Part shown: positions 60,308 to 64,000 of the stretch, piece by piece | Position numbering within the stretch: position 1 is the stretch's first letter | How the letters are laid out: each line of letters starts with the position of its first letter | Assembly (NCBI RefSeq): GCF_020165985.1 | Contig: NZ_JAIUKZ010000010.1 | Coordinates: 248,001-312,000 of the forward strand | DNA: 64,000 bases | From: Bacillus sp. RAR_GA_16 | GTDB taxonomy: Bacteria; Bacillota; Bacilli; Bacillales; Guptibacillaceae | Direction: 5' to 3' | Position numbers and translations under genes: made by a program | Notes under the pieces: model-generated | The model's database searches: none | The model's input: the letters and a program-made list of their open reading frames with translations, nothing else | What the model was told of the DNA's origin: nothing

Positions 60308-60658
60308 ATGGTAGAGAGTAAAGAACACACACTATATCGAACACTTCCATTAAAAGTATGGAAAGCCGATACTTTTACGAAAAGATTAAAAGGACTAATG
60401 TTCCGCAAAACGCCTCTTCATCATGATGCCCTGCTCATCACGCCATGTAATTCCATTCACATGTGCTTTATGTTTTTTTCCATTGATGTTGTTTTTCTAA
60501 ATGAAGAGAACCAAATTATTAAGAGTGTAAAAAGGCTAAAGCCGTGGGGTTTTGTGGCACCGGTCAAGGGGGCTTCTGCAACTCTAGAACTACCTGAAGG
60601 AACAATTGAAGAGCTTGCATTAAATCCTGGTATTTTTCTTAACATTTCAATCGATTAA
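60308..60658 (+). CDS. DUF192 protein
   Basis: The 116-residue protein is a small beta-barrel of the DUF192 family: LPLKVWKADTFTKRLKGLMFRK, cited as KRLKGLMFRK, the ITPCNSIHMCFMFFSIDVVFLN core with Cys-Asn-Ser-Ile-His-Met, and ASATLELPEGTIEEL. In archaea and bacteria the family lies beside many functions and its own role is unknown. Start at 60308 with TAGGAGG 7 bp upstream. It is divergent from the Tad locus. Confidence 0.87.
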   Translation: MVESKEHTLYRTLPLKVWKADTFTKRLKGLMFRKTPLHHDALLITPCNSIHMCFMFFSIDVVFLNEENQIIKSVKRLKPWGFVAPVKGASATLELPEGTIEELALNPGIFLNISID

Positions 60659-60692
60659 AAAAGCGACAATGCCCGTTAAGGCAATGTCGCTC
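60656..60692 (-). terminator. terminator of the M1-type peptidase gene
   Basis: AGCGACA.TGCC / GGCA.TGTCGCT with one mismatch and a minus-strand TTTTTT. Confidence 0.75.
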
Positions 60693-60747
60693 TCACATTC
60701 ACTTTCCATTCAACTTTTCTTAAGGCCTCTTCTGAAGTTTGATTACT

Positions 60748-62256
60748 TTATTCTTGATCAGACAAATACACTCGATGATCTCTGAAAAATGGCATCAAAT
60801 CACGATCCGTTGACTTCTCCATTGACGAAATAAAATCTCTCGTCGTTGAGATGCCAAACTTCTGCTGCTTAAAATAGCGCTGCATGGCATCGTAAAATGC
60901 TTCGTCGCCAAGCTCCTGACGAAGGTCGTTAATTGTACTGGAGCCATAATTATAAATCATATAATAGTAAGCGTTAATGCCCCCTTCATCTGCTCTCGCA
61001 GTGAAGTCAGCAATTTGACTAGATAAGTGGTAATCTTCATCAGGGTGAGGCGCCACATCTAGTTCATCCAATTCACCATCGTAAAGGGCTGCTGCAAAGC
61101 TTGCGAATGATTCATCGAGCCACGGCTCATCATACTCATTGTTTCCAATAATGCCATAGAACCACTGGTGACCAATTTCATGTGCGTTAACGGACTTTGC
61201 CCAATCAAGCGGGCGATCTCCTGCAAGACTAATCATCACAAGCTGAGGATATTCCATCCCGCCAAACCAGCCTTCCATTGTCACGATATCAAGCTCTGGC
61301 CACGGGTATTTACCGAATTTCTCACTGAACAGAGCAAGACTATCCACACCAGATTCTAGAAGTGACGCAGCATATTTCGCATGTTCACTGGAGTAATAGA
61401 CATTCACTTTTGTGCCGTTCACTTTTGAAGAAATGACACGATAATTTGGATTCATTTCCATTGCAAAGTCCCGAACATCCTTCGCTTTGTAGCGATGTGT
61501 CGCCTGATTTCCTTTCATAACAGGCTTTCCTACTTCTTCCCCTGTTGCCGCAATCACCTGTTCCTTATCGGTTGTTACGGTCACATCATACTTTCCAGAA
61601 AGAGAATAGAACGCTTCCCCGTAGGGATAATACGGATCGACATTCCAGCCTTCATCATCGTAGACGCTTAAGATCGGGAACCAATTCCCCATTGAAACCG
61701 TATCCCCATACCAGCCAAAGCGATCCTGTTGTTCTGGTAAACTAACATTAAAGTTCATCGTGACAGTTGTTTTCTTGTTTTTCTCAAGTGAAAGGTCCTG
61801 GATATGTAACGCCGTTTCATTTACCTCATAGTTTGCTTTCTTCCCATTTACCTTAATTTTGGAAACATCCATGCTTCCACCGTTTTCTTCAAACGTTTCG
61901 GCATTTCCCCAAAGATTAAAGTACAGCTCACTGAGATTGTTTTTAATGTTGTTCTTGAACGTGACTTCTAGTTTTCCCTTAACCTTGTGAGTTGTCGAAT
62001 TGTACTTCACATCCATCACATATGAAGGCTTTGCAGGGCCAAGTACCCCTTCTTTTTTCGAAGGCTTTTGTAACTGAAAAGGCTTTTCCGGCAATGCGAC
62101 ACTTGGCGACTCCGCCGGAACATATGCCCCATTTCCCTCAAGTGACCTTTCCTTCTGACCTGGCTCTGCTGCTGAAGCAGGTAATGCAAGTCCAATGAGT
62201 AAACTACTAGCGGCTACCCCTTGTACAAGAGGCTTCATCCATCTTTTCCAGTTCAC
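60748..62256 (-). CDS. secreted M1-family metallopeptidase
   Basis: The 502-residue protein has a signal peptide (cleavage after LALPASA near residue 29) and no lipobox, so it is exported. The catalytic zinc site is HEIGHQWFYGIIGNNEYDEPWLDES (His, His and, 18 residues on, Glu in WLDESFA). The M1 substrate motif GxMEN appears as GGMEYPQLV, with Tyr for Asn. It would cleave amino acids from peptide N termini. GTG start 5 bp after AAGGAGGGA. It has its own terminator. Confidence 0.9.
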   Translation of the reverse strand: MNWKRWMKPLVQGVAASSLLIGLALPASAAEPGQKERSLEGNGAYVPAESPSVALPEKPFQLQKPSKKEGVLGPAKPSYVMDVKYNSTTHKVKGKLEVTFKNNIKNNLSELYFNLWGNAETFEENGGSMDVSKIKVNGKKANYEVNETALHIQDLSLEKNKKTTVTMNFNVSLPEQQDRFGWYGDTVSMGNWFPILSVYDDEGWNVDPYYPYGEAFYSLSGKYDVTVTTDKEQVIAATGEEVGKPVMKGNQATHRYKAKDVRDFAMEMNPNYRVISSKVNGTKVNVYYSSEHAKYAASLLESGVDSLALFSEKFGKYPWPELDIVTMEGWFGGMEYPQLVMISLAGDRPLDWAKSVNAHEIGHQWFYGIIGNNEYDEPWLDESFASFAAALYDGELDELDVAPHPDEDYHLSSQIADFTARADEGGINAYYYMIYNYGSSTINDLRQELGDEAFYDAMQRYFKQQKFGISTTRDFISSMEKSTDRDLMPFFRDHRVYLSDQE

Positions 62257-62425
62257 ACAAATCCCTCCTTAGTCTCTTCCTCTAAGAAGTTCGTTTGTTG
62301 AACCGGGTTTACCTTGAACCGAATTTCCCAATTATGGAAAAATGATCTAGTACTATTTACAGTTTTTTCGAAAATAACTATTCGTTTTAGCGCAAATTTC
62401 ATAGGGAAATTGTCTAAACAGCGTC

Positions 62426-62626
62426 TTACATATACTCCTTAACCCAACTCGCAAACTTTTCTTCCGCATCTACATAGTGAAGAGCTTCAAATAAGTAAAG
62501 TTCTACACCATTATCACTTGTATCTGCTGGCTTGTTCACACTATCATAATCTCCATTACCGTAAACATCCCATAGATGATTTTCATTTAAATTTGTTAAT
62601 ACGATAGGCGATTCATTCTTTCATTA
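62426..62626 (-). pseudogene. gene remnant in the gap before the PH-domain gene
   Basis: On the minus strand an ATG at 62624-62626 with GGGAG upstream starts MKE and then stops at TGA. One frame over, a clear coding-like stretch follows: SPIVLTNLNENHLWDVYGNG, with SVNKPADTSDNGVELYLF and a stop after VKEYM at 62426-62428. It reads as one short gene broken by an indel after codon 3. I do not recognise the family. The rest of 62257-62667 shows nothing. Confidence 0.5.
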
Positions 62627-62667
62627 TTTTTTTCTCCCTATGATCGACTAGAAATAACTTCTTGAAC

Positions 62668-64000
62668 CTATCTTTTTATTAATTCCACATCCTTCCCTCT
62701 CCCTTGATACCATTGATAAAAAGTGCCGGCGAGTTCATGCGGAACATCTTCTATTCCTGAATGATGAACCGGTTTTGCACGGTTTACCATATTAACGGAT
62801 GCTAATCCGAACCATTTTTGGACAAATCCCCGTTTGATGCTGATCTCTATGACCTTGTTTCTTTTTGTTACAAACAATGAAGTCGATAACCCACCTGTTT
62901 TGAATTGAACAAAAGAAGCATTCAATGTATAGGTTGTATGCTTGTAATCCAAATACCGGAGTATACTTACAATCAACAGGAGAATGACGGAAAGAGTCCA
63001 CCATGGAATAGTGAAAATATCGGGTTTGAAATACCAGAGCACCCCAGTTCCAATGATCCATATAAAGCTTGGTTTCATTAGTCGAATGAACAAGGAAGCA
63101 CGTGGCAGCCGATCCATCTGCTTTGTTACGTGGTAGGATGGTAGAATTTCTTCAATCATGTCATAGGCTTGATGAACAGGTAAAAAGGGGTACAGGGAAT
63201 TACTTTCGAGCTTTTCTTCATCAGACCGTGCTTCCCCAACGCTCATTAGCTTGACCTCGGCAAGACCTAATACGCGCTTCAGCATCGTTTGATGAATTTC
63301 AATCGCCTGAACGCGATGTTTAGAAATCGAAAACTTCGTAGCATCCAGCATTCCCTTTTGTATGTAAATGCGATCGGAATCCGATGCAATCTCAAATCCT
63401 CCGTACTTCAGGAACGTTCGACTAATCCCAAACCCAATCGAGACGAGAATCACGAGAAAGATAATCGTCACCATGAGCCAGCCTGACTGTAATAGAAAAG
63501 CAACCAGTCCCTCCGCATCTTCTTCAACTCCAAACATGTCATCTAGTTTAGAATAAAAACTAGCAACTACTGGAACCAGAAAGAGAAAGCTTAAAGAAGT
63601 AAACGAAGCCTTTAAAAGATCCTTTTTTTCAGCTTTAAAATGGACCTCCCTTTCTGGCTCTTTGTGCTCCGTTAGTTCTACTGGTACATCAGGTTCTTCC
63701 GTGTTCGTTTTTGTAGCCACACGTTCCTTCAGCTCATTTGCCTGAGCGCGAGAAACAATGTCAAATTCCACCGCCGCTTCATCCCCCTTCATGCCTGTTT
63801 CAAAAATGAGAGAGGTTGTCCCTGTGAGGCGATGGAAGAGGGACGTATGTTCATTCGTGTTTTCAATTTTGTTAAATGGAACGGTTCGTTTGGATTTGGT
63901 AAAGATCCCTTCCTTGAGATGAAAGGCTTCATTATCCAAATTGTACGTATTGGTGAACCATTTTAATAGAATGCGAATGACCGAAAGTCCAAGAAGAAGA
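62668..64000 (-). CDS. YdbT-like bacterial PH-domain membrane protein, 3' part
   Basis: The frame is open to the window edge at 64000, so the 5' end is missing; the TTG at 63939 is inside the gene. The visible 440 residues hold bPH2 (YdbS/YdbT) domains: FHLKEGIFTKSKRTVPFNKI near the cut, FEIASDSDRIYIQKGMLD with HRVQAIEIHQTMLKRVLG in the middle, and YTLNASFVQFKTGG with VIEISIKRGFVQKWFGL near the end. Membrane pairs lie between them. YdbS-YdbT proteins help membrane integrity against amphipathic compounds. The usual YdbS partner would lie upstream, outside the window. Confidence 0.88.
   Translation of the reverse strand, partial: LLLGLSVIRILLKWFTNTYNLDNEAFHLKEGIFTKSKRTVPFNKIENTNEHTSLFHRLTGTTSLIFETGMKGDEAAVEFDIVSRAQANELKERVATKTNTEEPDVPVELTEHKEPEREVHFKAEKKDLLKASFTSLSFLFLVPVVASFYSKLDDMFGVEEDAEGLVAFLLQSGWLMVTIIFLVILVSIGFGISRTFLKYGGFEIASDSDRIYIQKGMLDATKFSISKHRVQAIEIHQTMLKRVLGLAEVKLMSVGEARSDEEKLESNSLYPFLPVHQAYDMIEEILPSYHVTKQMDRLPRASLFIRLMKPSFIWIIGTGVLWYFKPDIFTIPWWTLSVILLLIVSILRYLDYKHTTYTLNASFVQFKTGGLSTSLFVTKRNKVIEISIKRGFVQKWFGLASVNMVNRAKPVHHSGIEDVPHELAGTFYQWYQGRGKDVELIKR

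Overview
The window reads as one chromosome segment of a spore-forming member of the Bacillaceae. Supporting this are strong AGGAGG-type ribosome binding sites, frequent TTG and GTG starts, many intrinsic terminators, the spore photoproduct lyase pair splA-splB, a Bacillus-type SAM-I riboswitch, and many small proteins of Bacillus families. The genus cannot be fixed from the sequence. A xenorhodopsin-type rhodopsin and several salt-tolerant-Bacillaceae style genes would suit a marine or halotolerant relative. No prophage, insertion sequence, CRISPR array, rRNA or tRNA was seen.

Positions 1-9.6 kb hold the end of a 1-Cys peroxiredoxin, a Rex-family redox repressor, a DnaQ-like exonuclease, a microbial rhodopsin with xenorhodopsin hallmarks (Asp76, Ser80, Ser87, Pro207, Lys211), a methyltransferase, a DAACS symporter, a biotinyl-like mini-protein without an acceptor lysine, an HD hydrolase plus histidine phosphatase pair, and membrane proteins. 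Positions 9.7-11 kb carry splA-splB between two copies of a 39-nt dispersed repeat. A rod-shaped non-coding RNA, probably 6S RNA, follows at 11.14-11.35 kb.

Positions 11.4-21.7 kb hold an AEC transporter, small secreted and membrane proteins, a DUF2254 protein, asnB, a methyltransferase, a DinB protein and a sensor histidine kinase. They also contain a peroxiredoxin whose catalytic cysteine codon is an in-frame UGA, followed 17 nt later by a small GC-rich hairpin with GG in its loop. It is either a selenocysteine peroxiredoxin or a gene inactivated at exactly its active-site codon.

Positions 21.9-28.4 kb form an oligosaccharide locus: a LacI repressor, an amylo-1,6-glucosidase-like enzyme, a binding lipoprotein and two permeases, the last with a +1 frameshift. 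Three LacI-type operators control it. Positions 28.5-46.8 kb are mostly transport and regulator pairs (MerR, TetR-MFS, sugar porter, SulP, XRE/EmrE, PadR/HAAS), an alanyl-tRNA editing protein, lipoproteins, an M50-like protease, a MEDS protein and threonine synthase.

Positions 46.9-50.7 kb hold cysJ-cysI under a SAM-I riboswitch. Positions 53-60 kb hold a complete Tad/Flp pilus locus on the minus strand (flp, tadV, tadE, tadG, cpaB, cpaE, cpaF, tadB, tadC) with a frameshift in tadG and a strong hairpin just after flp. The window ends with a DUF192 protein, an M1-type metallopeptidase, a gene remnant and the 3' part of a YdbT-like PH-domain membrane protein.
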